Assembly (NCBI RefSeq): GCF_020736845.1
Contig: NZ_JAFFQR010000019.1
Coordinates: forward strand, 142,395 to 206,394
Source of the DNA: Paenibacillus farraposensis
GTDB lineage: Bacteria > Bacillota > Bacilli > Paenibacillales > Paenibacillaceae
Direction: 5' to 3'
DNA length: 64,000 nt
Shown: piece by piece, positions 28,820 to 37,894 of the stretch
Layout of the letters: each line of letters starts with the position of its first letter
Position numbering within the stretch: position 1 is the first letter of the stretch
Notes under the pieces: generated by a model
Told to the model about the DNA's origin: nothing
What the model saw: the letters and a program-made list of their open reading frames with translations, nothing else
Databases searched by the model: none
Program-made: the position numbers and the translations under genes

Positions 28820-28925
28820 TTGATCGCCTCCTAGATGATCAATCTGCGTTTTATCCTCGAACCAATCGCTAGCACAGGTGTTTACAAGACTTTGTAGTAA
28901 AACGTTTTCATTAGATGATTCGGGA

Positions 28926-28962
28926 TAACTAAATTGTAAAAAGAAGATCTTAAAGTATTCTG
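28926..28962 (-). promoter_or_regulatory. Shared citrate promoter element, copy 2 (transporter)
   Basis: Second copy of the element, 107 bases before the GTG start of the carrier gene. Contains the same AATACTTTAAGATCTT block and TTACAAT at the same spacing as copy 1. Confidence 0.65.
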
Positions 28963-29113
28963 AGTAATCCTTAAATGTTTTTAAGAACCACATGAAAAAT
29001 GTAAGTGCTTTTAACGTATTTGAGATAGTCAGGCATTGTGATGCCGACCTCCAAAGTTATGTATTTTCCCTTTTATGACTTGATTTGTAGCAATATCGTA
29101 GTACAATAGTTTT

Positions 29114-29404
29114 ATGACTACTCAAACAAAAATAAATGATGAGCTCAGAGTCAAAATGTTTAAGGCGTTAGCTGATGAAACAAGATTGGACATCATACGA
29201 GCTCTTTACACCAGTAAGAAGGAGATGAATTGTGGAGAAGTAGGACACATTTGCGATACTACGAAATCGAATACATCGTATCACTTGCGTACTTTAAAGG
29301 AGGCGAAATTGATCAAGGTACGAAAAGAAGCTCAAGCGAAGTATATGAGCATCGATTTGGAGGCATTTCAAACTTACTTACCCGGATTTCTGGATACGTT
29401 GTAG
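29114..29404 (+). CDS. ArsR-family winged-helix regulator
   Basis: 96 residues, one winged-helix domain. LFKALADETRLDIIRAL-type helix at about 14-31, recognition helix in TTKSNTSYHLRTLKEAKLI, wing in KVRKEAQAKYMSID. Two cysteines (CGEV and HICD, about seven residues apart) lie around helix 3, where metal-sensing ArsR proteins have ELCVCDL, but the pattern does not match and metal sensing is doubtful. It lies 72 bases upstream of an MFS pump gene in the same direction, so it probably controls that gene. Confidence 0.88.
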   Translation: MTTQTKINDELRVKMFKALADETRLDIIRALYTSKKEMNCGEVGHICDTTKSNTSYHLRTLKEAKLIKVRKEAQAKYMSIDLEAFQTYLPGFLDTL

Positions 29405-29428
29405 AAAGAAATTCTTTTTTTCTTCATT

Positions 29429-29448
29429 AGTTCAATATTTGTTGAACT
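29429..29448 (+). promoter_or_regulatory. Candidate operator between the ArsR regulator and MFS genes
   Basis: AGTTCAA, six bases, TTGAACT: a perfect 7-base inverted repeat, the size and shape of ArsR-family operators. It lies 28 bases before the MFS start. Confidence 0.5.
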
Positions 29449-29476
29449 ATGGAACTAACTGCAAAGGGTGAATAGA

Positions 29477-30658
29477 ATGATCAAATTAACTGCTTTATTC
29501 TTCCTCATCATGTTTGTTATCGGTACGGATACGTTTTTGATTTCTCCGCTCATCCCCACTCTTCAGAACTTGTTTCATATCCCGACTGAATATTCCGGTT
29601 GGATGGTGGGGTCTTATGCTTTAGGTTATGCCATTTTTGCACTGATTGCTGGACCGCTTTCCGATGGATGGGATCGCAAAAAAGTAATGCTTTCCGGCAT
29701 GGTCTGCTTCTCGGTTTCAACCATGTTATGCGGCTTTGCCACAGGTTTTTGGTCGATGTTCTTCTTCCGTTTTTTAGCCGGAGTCAGCGCAGCATTTACG
29801 GCGCCTCAAGTCTGGGCCTCGATCCCTGCTCTGTTTCCAACGTCAAAAATCGCCAAAGTATCAGGAATCGTCATGGCAGGCTTGGCTGCTTCCCAAGCGT
29901 TCGGCATCCCTATTGGAAGTCTGCTTGCCTCAACCCATTGGTATTATCCTTTTTTTACAATTGGTGCATGTGCATTATTGGTAGCGGTATTCATCTTCTA
30001 TGCTTTGCCCGAAATGAAACCGAATCAAGGGCAAAAAACCAGGACTCCGATTTTCAGCAGATACATCCCATTATTGAATAGCCGAATGGCGAGAAAGGCT
30101 TTCCTCGCTCATTTCTTATTTCAATGCGGATTCTTTGCTGCCTTTTCTTTCATTGGAAAATGGGTGACGGATCGCTTTCATCTTTCAATTGATCAAGCGG
30201 GGTACGTGATGTTTTTTCTTGGTCTCGGGAATATAGTCGGGAGCTTCGGCGGTGCCTATGTGATCAAAACGTTAAACCGTTTCAATACGCTGGTTGTGGG
30301 CTTTCTTGTCTCTATCGCATGTTTTATTGTTTTGCCTCACTTGCCATCGATTGCGGCTTTCGAAAGTGTTTACTTTTTCATATTCGTTAACATGGGAATC
30401 ACTTTTCCGCTAATATTGGGAATGCTGAATTCATTAAACCCGACCATCCGCGGCACGATCTCCAGCTTGGCCAATTCAATCATGTACGCTGCGACAACGA
30501 TCGGTTCTTGGATCGCAGGCCTGGTTTACGCGACTTTTAACGGTTTTTCCGCCGTGGGCATTTTTGCAGCTATTTGCTTTGCCGGTTCGTTGCTATCTTT
30601 TATATTAAGTGGTATTTTGACTAGTCACTCGAAAACAAAAAAGGAACTTGCATCATAA
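29477..30658 (+). CDS. Major facilitator superfamily efflux transporter
   Basis: 393 residues from the ATG at 29477 (AAGGGTG upstream; a GTG at 29468 is open too). Twelve hydrophobic segments. The A-motif is in GPLSDGWDRKKVMLSGM between helices 2 and 3, and the DHA1 drug/H+ antiporter style helix 5 is RFLAGVSAAFTAPQVWASI with glycines. YdhP/AraJ-like drug and sugar exporters are the closest type; the substrate is unknown. It is paired with the ArsR regulator gene. Confidence 0.9.
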   Translation: MIKLTALFFLIMFVIGTDTFLISPLIPTLQNLFHIPTEYSGWMVGSYALGYAIFALIAGPLSDGWDRKKVMLSGMVCFSVSTMLCGFATGFWSMFFFRFLAGVSAAFTAPQVWASIPALFPTSKIAKVSGIVMAGLAASQAFGIPIGSLLASTHWYYPFFTIGACALLVAVFIFYALPEMKPNQGQKTRTPIFSRYIPLLNSRMARKAFLAHFLFQCGFFAAFSFIGKWVTDRFHLSIDQAGYVMFFLGLGNIVGSFGGAYVIKTLNRFNTLVVGFLVSIACFIVLPHLPSIAAFESVYFFIFVNMGITFPLILGMLNSLNPTIRGTISSLANSIMYAATTIGSWIAGLVYATFNGFSAVGIFAAICFAGSLLSFILSGILTSHSKTKKELAS

Positions 30659-30783
30659 ATGCATAGAAGAAATTCAAATGGATACTTACGTACTGGAAGA
30701 AAACCTCCCAATGTTCAAAAAGCCCCCCGGGTCCATCGGCGCGCTTTCAAGAGAACGTATGCAATTGGATCGTGTATACTAAT

Positions 30784-31482
30784 CTATCTATCAACAGAAA
30801 AACGATACCCGATTCCCCAGACAGTTTTGATGTATTTCGGATTCGTGGGATTTTCCTCTATTTTGGTCCGCAGGTGTCTGATATAGACCATAATCGTATT
30901 ATTATCAACAACTGTATCTTTCCATATGTTTTGATAGAGCTGTTCTTTCGAGAAGACCTGATTGGGGTGCTCCATAAAAAATTTCATGAGTTGTAATTCT
31001 TTTGATGATAATGCGATTTCCTGATTATTTTTTTGAAACGTATAGGTATGATGATTGAATAGAAATGGTCCCAACGCAATTCGTGAGGCTTGTTGTGTAG
31101 ATTCCTGAAGCTGGCGGTATCTTTTAATCTGGTTCTTTACCAGAGCACAAAGCACAGGAGGACTAAATGGCTTGGTAATATAGGCATCTGCCCCAAGTCC
31201 AAGTCCAATGATCTGATCTGTGTCTTCTTTTTTCCCGCTCAGAAAAATGATTGGCGTATGAATGCCCATATTACGCGTTTGACCAAGCACATCATAGCCA
31301 TCAATATTTTCCATCATAATGTCCAGGAGGACGAGATCGAATGGCTCCTCGCTAATCATCCGCATGGCTTCCATGCCGTTTTCAGCCTGAAACACAACCA
31401 TTCCATCGGCTTCAAGAACCGTTTTAATCAATTTCCTGATGGCGTTTTCATCGTCAACGACCAATACTCTAGGCTTGCTCAT
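30784..31482 (-). CDS. OmpR/PhoB-family response regulator (orphan)
   Basis: 232 residues from the ATG at 31482. Receiver domain: VLVVDDENAIRKLI acidic pair, LVLLDIMM phospho-Asp near residue 54, IIFLSG Ser, AYITKPFSP Lys. The C-terminal winged helix (about 135-230) has LSSKELQLMKFFMEHPNQVFSKEQLYQNIWKD, VDNNTIMVYIRHLRTKIE and IKTVWGIGYRF. No histidine kinase adjoins it. The nearest kinase is the hybrid kinase of the citrate operon about 3.5 kb away, which lacks a DNA-binding partner; pairing the two is speculation. Confidence 0.92.
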   Translation of the reverse strand: MSKPRVLVVDDENAIRKLIKTVLEADGMVVFQAENGMEAMRMISEEPFDLVLLDIMMENIDGYDVLGQTRNMGIHTPIIFLSGKKEDTDQIIGLGLGADAYITKPFSPPVLCALVKNQIKRYRQLQESTQQASRIALGPFLFNHHTYTFQKNNQEIALSSKELQLMKFFMEHPNQVFSKEQLYQNIWKDTVVDNNTIMVYIRHLRTKIEENPTNPKYIKTVWGIGYRFSVDR

Positions 31483-31707
31483 TCTTGACCCCATTCCTTT
31501 CTATCCCACGATACAGCCGCTTGCGAAAATGTCATATTTTAGTCTAGCACCATTTTAGCCAGCTCTATATGCTGTATGTCATACCGCTTCAAAAAGCTCC
31601 CTGATTCCTTGTTAAATATCATTATACAACCTCTTTTTCAAGATTTTAGAAAAATGAAAAACATTCTACCCTTGATCTTCCCTGTCCTTTCATAAAAGTA
31701 TGGGCCT
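31483..31707. other. Intergenic stretch upstream of the response regulator
   Basis: About 225 bases of AT-rich DNA. No gene or clear promoter hexamers found. Confidence 0.3.
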
Positions 31708-31761
31708 TTGCCTCTGAATTCCACCCTTGTTCCCATTACAATCAGAGGAATTCAGAGGCAA
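31708..31761. repeat. 15-base perfect inverted repeat after the ABC transporter gene
   Basis: TTGCCTCTGAATTCC (31708-31722) and its exact complement GGAATTCAGAGGCAA (31747-31761), 24 bases apart. On the minus strand it follows the ABC gene stop by 38 bases, so it may end or protect that mRNA, but there is no strong T run. Confidence 0.7.
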
Positions 31762-31798
31762 CAGCGATCGGAGGATCAAATCACACGCGAAGCGGCCA

Positions 31799-33616
31799 CT
31801 AATGCTCCATACTCTTCTCTCTCATCTCTACAAACTGCTTTTGAGCCAGCTCGCGGTACACCTGATGGGACTCTAATAATTCGGCATGAGTTCCTGCACC
31901 CGTCACTCTGCCCTTGTCCAGCACGATAATTTGATCAGAGTGTACGACCGTAGACAACCGGTGGGCGATGACAATCGTCGTTCGTCCTTCCATCAAATTC
32001 GCCAGTGCCTTCTGCACCTCATGCTCGGATGAGCTGTCCAAACTAGAGGTGGCCTCATCCAGCATGAGAATGTCCGGGCTGCGAAGAAGCGCACGCGCAA
32101 TGGCAATCCGTTGGCGCTGACCGCCGGACAGCTTCATGCCCCGTTCCCCTACCTCGGTATCATAGCCTTGAGGTAAATTCATTATAAACGTGTCCGCATA
32201 CGCCATCCGGGCCGCCTCTCGTACCTCTTCCAAATCAGCTTCCCGTCCCAAACCATATGTGATATTATCTCTGACCGTTCCGGTCATCATCGAGCTTTCC
32301 TGCGACACATAACCGATTTTGGAGCGCCAGGAGGATAATGTATAGGATGATATCGGTTCATCTCCATAACAGATTTCTCCGTTATTCGGCACATAAAAGC
32401 GCTCCAACAATGAAAACAGGGTGGATTTGCCGCTTCCGCTCGGACCTACGAACGCTGTTGTACGGTTAGCCGGAATGACCAAATTGGCACGATGAAGAAC
32501 CTCTTCACCTTCAACATAGGAAAAAGCAACATCACGCAGCACAATATCCCTGCTCTCCTTTGCCGCTTCCTGTTTCAATTCCAGTGGTTCCTCTTCATGA
32601 TCCAAAATCGTCTGGATTCGCTCCGTAGCTCCAACTACCTTTTGCAAACGTGAATACAGGGTCGTGAATTGTGCCATTGGGGTAATCACCTGAAACAGCA
32701 GCAAAATAAAAGCTACTAAATCCCCGGCAGTCAGCACGCCCGATGCCACTCGTACGCCGCCTACCCCCAAGATAACGACCAGCACCGCTGTCATCAGGAA
32801 GGTCGACATTGGCCCGATAAGAGCCAAAATACGGGATTCCTGCAGACCAAAGCGGAACATCCGGTAGATGCGGTCCTCACCGGCCTTTGCTTCTCTGCTT
32901 TCCGTTCCGTAGGCCTTCACCAGCCTGATTTCGCCGATAACCTGACTCAGCACTGAGGTCAGATCAGCCATCTCATCCTGCTGCTTTTTAGAGATACGAT
33001 ACATTTTCCTCCCGACCGGGAACAAAATCAGAACTGTTAGCGGAACAATGGCCATAATAATGAGCGTCATAACCCAATCCAGATAAAATAGCAGTGCAAT
33101 ACCACCAATAATCGCAATCACATTCGAAACCAGATTGACCAAATACTCTGTAATAAGGTTCATAATCAAGCTCGTATCATTGGTGACACGACTCATCGTA
33201 TCTCCTGACCGATTCCGGTCAAAGTACGGAATGGGAAGAGATAAAATTTTATACCATAGACGTTTACGCAAATTAGCGACAATTTTGTGCCCGGCAAAGT
33301 TCAGCATATAAATCGAAACCGCCGAAGCCACAGCTTGAAGGACAAAAGCGCCGATGAGTCCAACAATGACCATCCGGTTCAGTGAAGAAAAGGTCAAACC
33401 GTCGATCAGTCCCTTGGTCATCATCGGTACAATTAAACCGGCCATCGTCTGAACCAGAGTCAGGATCAGGGCAATGGTGAGAATGGCTTTGGGCGGATGT
33501 GCACTTGCAATCAATTTGATAAACTTGCCCATGCCAGCTTTATCGGGTCTTTTGCTTGAATTTTCCTCCTTCCAGTCCTGTTGTTCACTTTCCTGTAAAT
33601 GATGCTCATTCCCCAT
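31799..33616 (-). CDS. ABC multidrug/lipid exporter, membrane and ATPase domains fused (BmrA-like)
   Basis: 605 residues from the ATG at 33616, behind GAGGTTG. Six membrane segments at about 45-320, then the nucleotide-binding domain: Walker A VGPSGSGKST, Q-loop IGYVSQESSMM, signature KLSGGQRQRIAIARAL, Walker B ILMLDEATSSLD, H-loop IVIAHRLSTV. A hydrophilic charged N-terminus of about 35 residues precedes the first helix. Homodimeric half-transporter of the BmrA/LmrA/MsbA type; substrate unknown. Transcribed alone. Confidence 0.94.
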   Translation of the reverse strand: MGNEHHLQESEQQDWKEENSSKRPDKAGMGKFIKLIASAHPPKAILTIALILTLVQTMAGLIVPMMTKGLIDGLTFSSLNRMVIVGLIGAFVLQAVASAVSIYMLNFAGHKIVANLRKRLWYKILSLPIPYFDRNRSGDTMSRVTNDTSLIMNLITEYLVNLVSNVIAIIGGIALLFYLDWVMTLIIMAIVPLTVLILFPVGRKMYRISKKQQDEMADLTSVLSQVIGEIRLVKAYGTESREAKAGEDRIYRMFRFGLQESRILALIGPMSTFLMTAVLVVILGVGGVRVASGVLTAGDLVAFILLLFQVITPMAQFTTLYSRLQKVVGATERIQTILDHEEEPLELKQEAAKESRDIVLRDVAFSYVEGEEVLHRANLVIPANRTTAFVGPSGSGKSTLFSLLERFYVPNNGEICYGDEPISSYTLSSWRSKIGYVSQESSMMTGTVRDNITYGLGREADLEEVREAARMAYADTFIMNLPQGYDTEVGERGMKLSGGQRQRIAIARALLRSPDILMLDEATSSLDSSSEHEVQKALANLMEGRTTIVIAHRLSTVVHSDQIIVLDKGRVTGAGTHAELLESHQVYRELAQKQFVEMREKSMEH

Positions 33617-33664
33617 AACTATCAACCTCACTTCCGTTCTGGTCATACACTTATCCAAATAACA

Positions 33665-33690
33665 ACACCCGCGCGCTGCGCGGGTATAAA
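33665..33690 (-). terminator. GC-rich terminator of the purine permease gene
   Basis: CCCGCGC and GCGCGGG form a tight stem 25 bases after the stop of the NCS2 permease gene; on the minus strand it is followed by TGTTGTTATTT. Confidence 0.7.
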
Positions 33691-33714
33691 CAGTACATCC
33701 TATCTTTGAGTTTA

Positions 33715-35013
33715 CTACACCAGAGAATGAAGCACAAAATTAGCCACAAACAGTACAGAAATGATATACAGTGCAACAGGCACTTCCTTGCCTCGTCCTG
33801 CGGCTAGCTTGGCCATGGGATATGCAATAAATCCAAAAGCCATCCCATCTACAATACTGTAGGTAAAGGGCATCATCACCATAATCAGAAATGCAGGAAA
33901 CGCCTCGGTAAAATCGCTAAAATCCATCTCACGCACGTTTTGCACCATAAGTCCGCCGATAATGATGAGCACCGGGGCAATGGCACTATCGGGAATGTAA
34001 GCCAGCAGCGGGATACAGAAAAACGTCGCCCCGAATAATATAGCCGTTACCAGCGGTGTCATGCCCGAGCGTCCGCCCGCTGCAATGCCAGCCGTCGATT
34101 CTGCCGCAGCTACAGCCGGGCTGCTGCCTAAAATGCCGGCCAAAATATTGGTTACAGCCAGCACACGCAAGCTATTTTTAAAGGTTTCCGGTCGGCCAAT
34201 CATGCTGGTCTGCGCAGTAATCATACCAATATTTTCAAACAGTACAATCAACAGCAGGAGAAAAACAGCGATCCAGAAGGCCACCGACACGATGCCTGAT
34301 ATGGAAAGCTCTCCAAACAATTGGCCATACTGGCGCACAGTTTCAGAGGTTCGCACCGTGCTTGCCTGCTCAACAGCTCCCAATATGTAAGCAAGTCCGG
34401 TTCCTGCCAGAATGCTGATCAAGAGCCCGCCCTGGACGTTGCGGACGAACAGCACAATAGCGAGCAGCAACGTTGCACAAGCCGTGATCACCTTGGGATC
34501 ATTAAAATGACCGATGGCTACAAAAGTCGTTTGATGGGCAATCACGATACCGCTTTTTTGCAGTCCGATAAAGGTTAAAAACAAGCCGATGCCTACTGTG
34601 ATTCCATGCTGTAAATTATGGGGAATGGCCTGACTGATCAGCTTGTACAAAGATGTAAATGCGACAAGGGCGAATAAAATCCCTGTGATGCTTACCACCA
34701 TCAATGCTTCCTGCCAGTTCAGCTTCATCGAGTGTACAAGTGTATAAGTGAAAAAGGCATTGATTCCCATCCCTGGCACAACGACTATTGGAGATTTTCC
34801 GCCAAAAGCCATCAGCAGGCAGCCAATAATGGATGTAAGCAGTGTCCCGAGCATCGCCCCTTGCAGAGGAATACCGGCATCTGCCAAAATGGTCGCATTG
34901 ACCATCACAATATACACAACGGAAAAATAAGAAATGGCACCGGCGGCCAATTCCTTTTTCCAATGATGCTCGGGTTTGAAACCGAGACTTCTGGACCATA
35001 GTCCACTCTTCAT
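33715..35013 (-). CDS. NCS2-family purine permease, AzgA-like (hypoxanthine/guanine/adenine)
   Basis: 432 residues from the ATG at 35013, with GGAGGG seven bases upstream. Twelve to fourteen hydrophobic segments. AzgA-branch signatures: AGAISYFSVVYIVMVNATILADAG at the N-terminus, VVVPGMGINAFFTYTLV, LFENIGMITAQTSMIG with the conserved Glu and SSPAVAAAESTAGIAAGGRSG. Related to PbuG/PbuO of Bacillus. I looked for a purine riboswitch upstream and did not recognise one. It lies between the ABC exporter and tcdA at the end of the accessory block. Confidence 0.92.
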   Translation of the reverse strand: MKSGLWSRSLGFKPEHHWKKELAAGAISYFSVVYIVMVNATILADAGIPLQGAMLGTLLTSIIGCLLMAFGGKSPIVVVPGMGINAFFTYTLVHSMKLNWQEALMVVSITGILFALVAFTSLYKLISQAIPHNLQHGITVGIGLFLTFIGLQKSGIVIAHQTTFVAIGHFNDPKVITACATLLLAIVLFVRNVQGGLLISILAGTGLAYILGAVEQASTVRTSETVRQYGQLFGELSISGIVSVAFWIAVFLLLLIVLFENIGMITAQTSMIGRPETFKNSLRVLAVTNILAGILGSSPAVAAAESTAGIAAGGRSGMTPLVTAILFGATFFCIPLLAYIPDSAIAPVLIIIGGLMVQNVREMDFSDFTEAFPAFLIMVMMPFTYSIVDGMAFGFIAYPMAKLAAGRGKEVPVALYIISVLFVANFVLHSLV

Positions 35014-35118
35014 ACCAAAACCCTCCAGCAAGTTGTTCAATCTGGTTGCAGCAGGCTGCGCTATTCAAAACAAAAAGAGCTGTAGCAGGCTGTGACACCG
35101 CGGATATGATGTACAGAA

Positions 35119-35868
35119 CTACACGCCAGCCTGCTCCAACAGATCCTTGACGGCCACACTGACCATGATCAGACCTGCTACCGGAGGTACAAAAGCATTG
35201 CTCGCAGGCGGCTGCTTCGCCTTCCGGATTTCCGGTGCATTTGCAGGTACGATTTTTTTCGTAATGTCTTCGCGCGGCTTCATGGGCTCCTCATCGGAGA
35301 ATACGACCTTGACACCTTTAGTAATGCCTTCCTTCCGCAGCTTGGTGCGAATAACACGGGCAATCGGGTCCATTCTCGTCTGGGAAATATCCGCCACTTG
35401 AAAACGACTCGGGTCCATTTTGTTGGCGGCACCCATACTGGAGATCATTGGGATTCCACGTTTCAGACATTCCTTGATCAAGTGAATTTTGTACATAATG
35501 GTATCCGAGGCATCCAATACATAATCCAGATCGTATTTAAACAGCTCTTCATAGGTTTCTTCTGTATAAAACATGTTAAGCGCAATTGCTTCACATTCAG
35601 GATTAATCAGTTTCACACGCTCTACCATCAGATCGGCCTTTTTTTGACCCACCGTTGTCGTCAGCGCATGAATCTGGCGGTTAATGTTGGTAATATCTAC
35701 AACATCCTTATCAATCAAAATAATACGTCCGACACCCGACCGGGCCAGTGCTTCCACTGCGATCGAGCCGACTCCGCCAATCCCCAACACGGCCACCGTA
35801 CTTTTTTTCATCACTTCCAGACCCTCAGAACCGATGGCCAGCTCCGTTCTTGAAAATTGATGCAGCAT
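35119..35868 (-). CDS. tcdA: tRNA threonylcarbamoyladenosine dehydratase TcdA (YrvM/CsdL)
   Basis: About 249 residues from the ATG at 35868; the earlier ATG at 35877 touches the GGGAGG site and is too close. E1/ThiF fold: VLGIGGVGSIAVEALARSGVGRI nucleotide-binding loop, DKDVVDITNINRQ, and LDASDTIMYKIHLI. It cyclises t6A37 of ANN-decoding tRNAs to ct6A using ATP. The gene precedes aspS in transcription-reverse order as in Bacillus. Confidence 0.94.
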   Translation of the reverse strand: MLHQFSRTELAIGSEGLEVMKKSTVAVLGIGGVGSIAVEALARSGVGRIILIDKDVVDITNINRQIHALTTTVGQKKADLMVERVKLINPECEAIALNMFYTEETYEELFKYDLDYVLDASDTIMYKIHLIKECLKRGIPMISSMGAANKMDPSRFQVADISQTRMDPIARVIRTKLRKEGITKGVKVVFSDEEPMKPREDITKKIVPANAPEIRKAKQPPASNAFVPPVAGLIMVSVAVKDLLEQAGV

Positions 35869-35929
35869 GTGGTACATCCTCCCTTACTGATTTTAACTCC
35901 AGGCTTAAATTCTTGGCATACAAACCACG

Positions 35930-35962
35930 AACCCATTATCCAAAAAGGGTAACGGGTTCATG
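35930..35962 (-). terminator. Hairpin after aspS
   Basis: On the minus strand CATGAACCCGTTACCC pairs with GGATAATGGGTTCGTG around TTTTT, 65 bases after the aspS stop. The trailing T tract is weak. Confidence 0.6.
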
Positions 35963-36028
35963 GCATTTTATAAGCTATTTTACAAGCCAATGGATGGACT
36001 TGCCAAGCCGCAACCTTTGCCTTATGTC

Positions 36029-37807
36029 TTAATCTTTAGGCGCAACAGGCTTCGGAGCAAGACGGATATGAAGCTGTTCCAATTGAGCCTGATCCACTTC
36101 GGATGGTGCATCCATCAGCGGGTCTGTTGCACTGGCTGTTTTCGGGAATGCAATCGTTTCACGTAGGTTTGTGCGACCTGCAAGCAGCATGACCAGACGG
36201 TCAAAACCGAAGGCAATACCACCGTGTGGAGGCGTGCCATATTCGAACGCATCCAGCAGATAGCCGAATTTATCTTTCACTTCTTCCGGCGGCAGGTTGA
36301 GCGCCTTGAACATTTTCTCCTGAACTTCACGTTTGTAAATCCGCATCGAGCCGCCACCCACTTCGTAGCCGTTCAGCACGATGTCATAGGCCTGAGCACG
36401 AACTTGGCCCGGATCGGTGTCCAAGAGGGCCAGGTCTTCGTCCTTCGGACGTGTGAACGGATGGTGTTCCGCTACATAACGTTTTTGTTCTTCGTCATAG
36501 CCCAAAAGCGGGAAGTCTACGACCCATGCAAATTTGAATGTGTTATCGTCGATCAGTCCCAAATGACGGCCAATTTTCAGACGAAGCGCGCCTAATACAT
36601 CAGCAACCACTTTTTTGTTATCCGCCGAGAAGAGCAACAGGTCGCCTTCTTCCGCTCCCGTGCGCTCCTTGAGTGCTTCGATTTCCTCTGGTGCAAAGAA
36701 TTTAACGATCGGCCCCTTGAATTCGCCTTCCTTCACTTGAATCCAGGCCAGGCCTTTGGCTCCATAGCGTGCTGCATATGGTCCCAGGTCATCAATGTCC
36801 TTGCGGCTCCATGTGCCACAACCTTTGGCATTGAGAACTTTTACCTCCCCGCCTTTTTCAATTACGGAAGCAAACACTTTGACACCACTGGATGCCACGA
36901 TATCACTAACTTGAATCAGCTCAAGACCAAAACGCAGGTCTGGTTTGTCCGAGCCGTACTTGTCCATTGCTTCTGCATGGGTGATTCGTTGGAATGGTGT
37001 TTCCAGTTCTACACCGATTGTTTCCTTAAACAGTCTGACCATAAGACGCTCCATCATAGGCAGCAGGTCATCCTGTTGCATAAAGGAGGTCTCAATGTCG
37101 ACCTGCGTAAATTCAGGTTGACGGTCAGCACGCAAGTCTTCATCACGGAAACAACGAGCAATTTGATAGTAGCGTTCCAGGCCGCCCACCATCAGCAATT
37201 GCTTGTACAATTGCGGCGATTGCGGCAAGGCGAAAAACTCGCCTTCATGCACCCGGCTAGGCACCAAATAGTCACGCGCGCCCTCCGGCGAGCTTTTCGT
37301 CAGGATTGGTGTTTCCACCTCGATGAATTCTTCACCGTCCAGGAAGTCACGGAACACCTTAGCCGCTTTGGAACGCAATTTCAATGTCTGATGCATCTCA
37401 GGACGACGCAGGTCCAGATAACGGTATTTCAAACGCAGCGATTCGTCTACCTCTACGCCATCTTCAATGAAGAATGGTGGTGTTTTGGACGCATTCAATA
37501 CTTCGATTTCAGTGACGCGCACTTCAATTTCACCTGTAGGCAGGTTCGGGTTGATCGTTTCGGCATCACGCTTGACAACGGTACCGGTAACCTCAAGCAC
37601 ATATTCACTGCGAACACGGTCCGCAATTTGCAGTGCATCACCGGAATAGGCCGGATTAAACACGGTTTGCACAATACCGCTGCGGTCACGCAGGTCGATA
37701 AAAAGTACGCCTCCCAAGTCACGACGGGTCTGTACCCAACCGTTCAATGTAACTGTTTCTCCGATATGCGCATCGGTTAATGCGCCGCATTGATGACTCC
37801 TTTTCAT
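36029..37807 (-). CDS. aspS: Aspartyl-tRNA synthetase
   Basis: 592 residues from the ATG at 37807 (GGAG eight bases upstream). N-terminal OB-fold anticodon domain, class II motif 2 in [21 protein letters not shown], the GAD insertion at about 290-420, and motif 3 [16 protein letters not shown]. Length fits the bacterial type. Organisms without AsnRS use a non-discriminating form; this cannot be decided here. It lies 87 bases after hisS; the gap holds a CAATCG.AGG/CCTTCGATTG hairpin without a T run, and the pair shares the T-box leader. Confidence 0.97.
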   Translation of the reverse strand: MKRSHQCGALTDAHIGETVTLNGWVQTRRDLGGVLFIDLRDRSGIVQTVFNPAYSGDALQIADRVRSEYVLEVTGTVVKRDAETINPNLPTGEIEVRVTEIEVLNASKTPPFFIEDGVEVDESLRLKYRYLDLRRPEMHQTLKLRSKAAKVFRDFLDGEEFIEVETPILTKSSPEGARDYLVPSRVHEGEFFALPQSPQLYKQLLMVGGLERYYQIARCFRDEDLRADRQPEFTQVDIETSFMQQDDLLPMMERLMVRLFKETIGVELETPFQRITHAEAMDKYGSDKPDLRFGLELIQVSDIVASSGVKVFASVIEKGGEVKVLNAKGCGTWSRKDIDDLGPYAARYGAKGLAWIQVKEGEFKGPIVKFFAPEEIEALKERTGAEEGDLLLFSADNKKVVADVLGALRLKIGRHLGLIDDNTFKFAWVVDFPLLGYDEEQKRYVAEHHPFTRPKDEDLALLDTDPGQVRAQAYDIVLNGYEVGGGSMRIYKREVQEKMFKALNLPPEEVKDKFGYLLDAFEYGTPPHGGIAFGFDRLVMLLAGRTNLRETIAFPKTASATDPLMDAPSEVDQAQLEQLHIRLAPKPVAPKD

Positions 37808-37894
37808 CCTACACACTCCTGTTTCATGTTTTAATGGTTCATGCTATGTGAGCAATCGAAGGAAACAGCCTCCGATTGTTGTTGCATCTCTTCT

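Noticed and set aside
28820..28993. 58-codon N-terminal extension of the citrate carrier
   Set aside because: It overlaps the shared promoter element, does not resemble the family N-terminus, and an internal GTG has a perfect ribosome site.
35014..35118. Purine riboswitch before the NCS2 permease gene
   Set aside because: The region holds repeated AGCCTGCT-type segments, probably part of a tcdA hairpin, but not the conserved purine aptamer core.
36737..37780. 347-codon plus-strand frame
   Set aside because: Antisense to aspS with no family features; codon bias of the synthetase gene leaves the opposite frame open.
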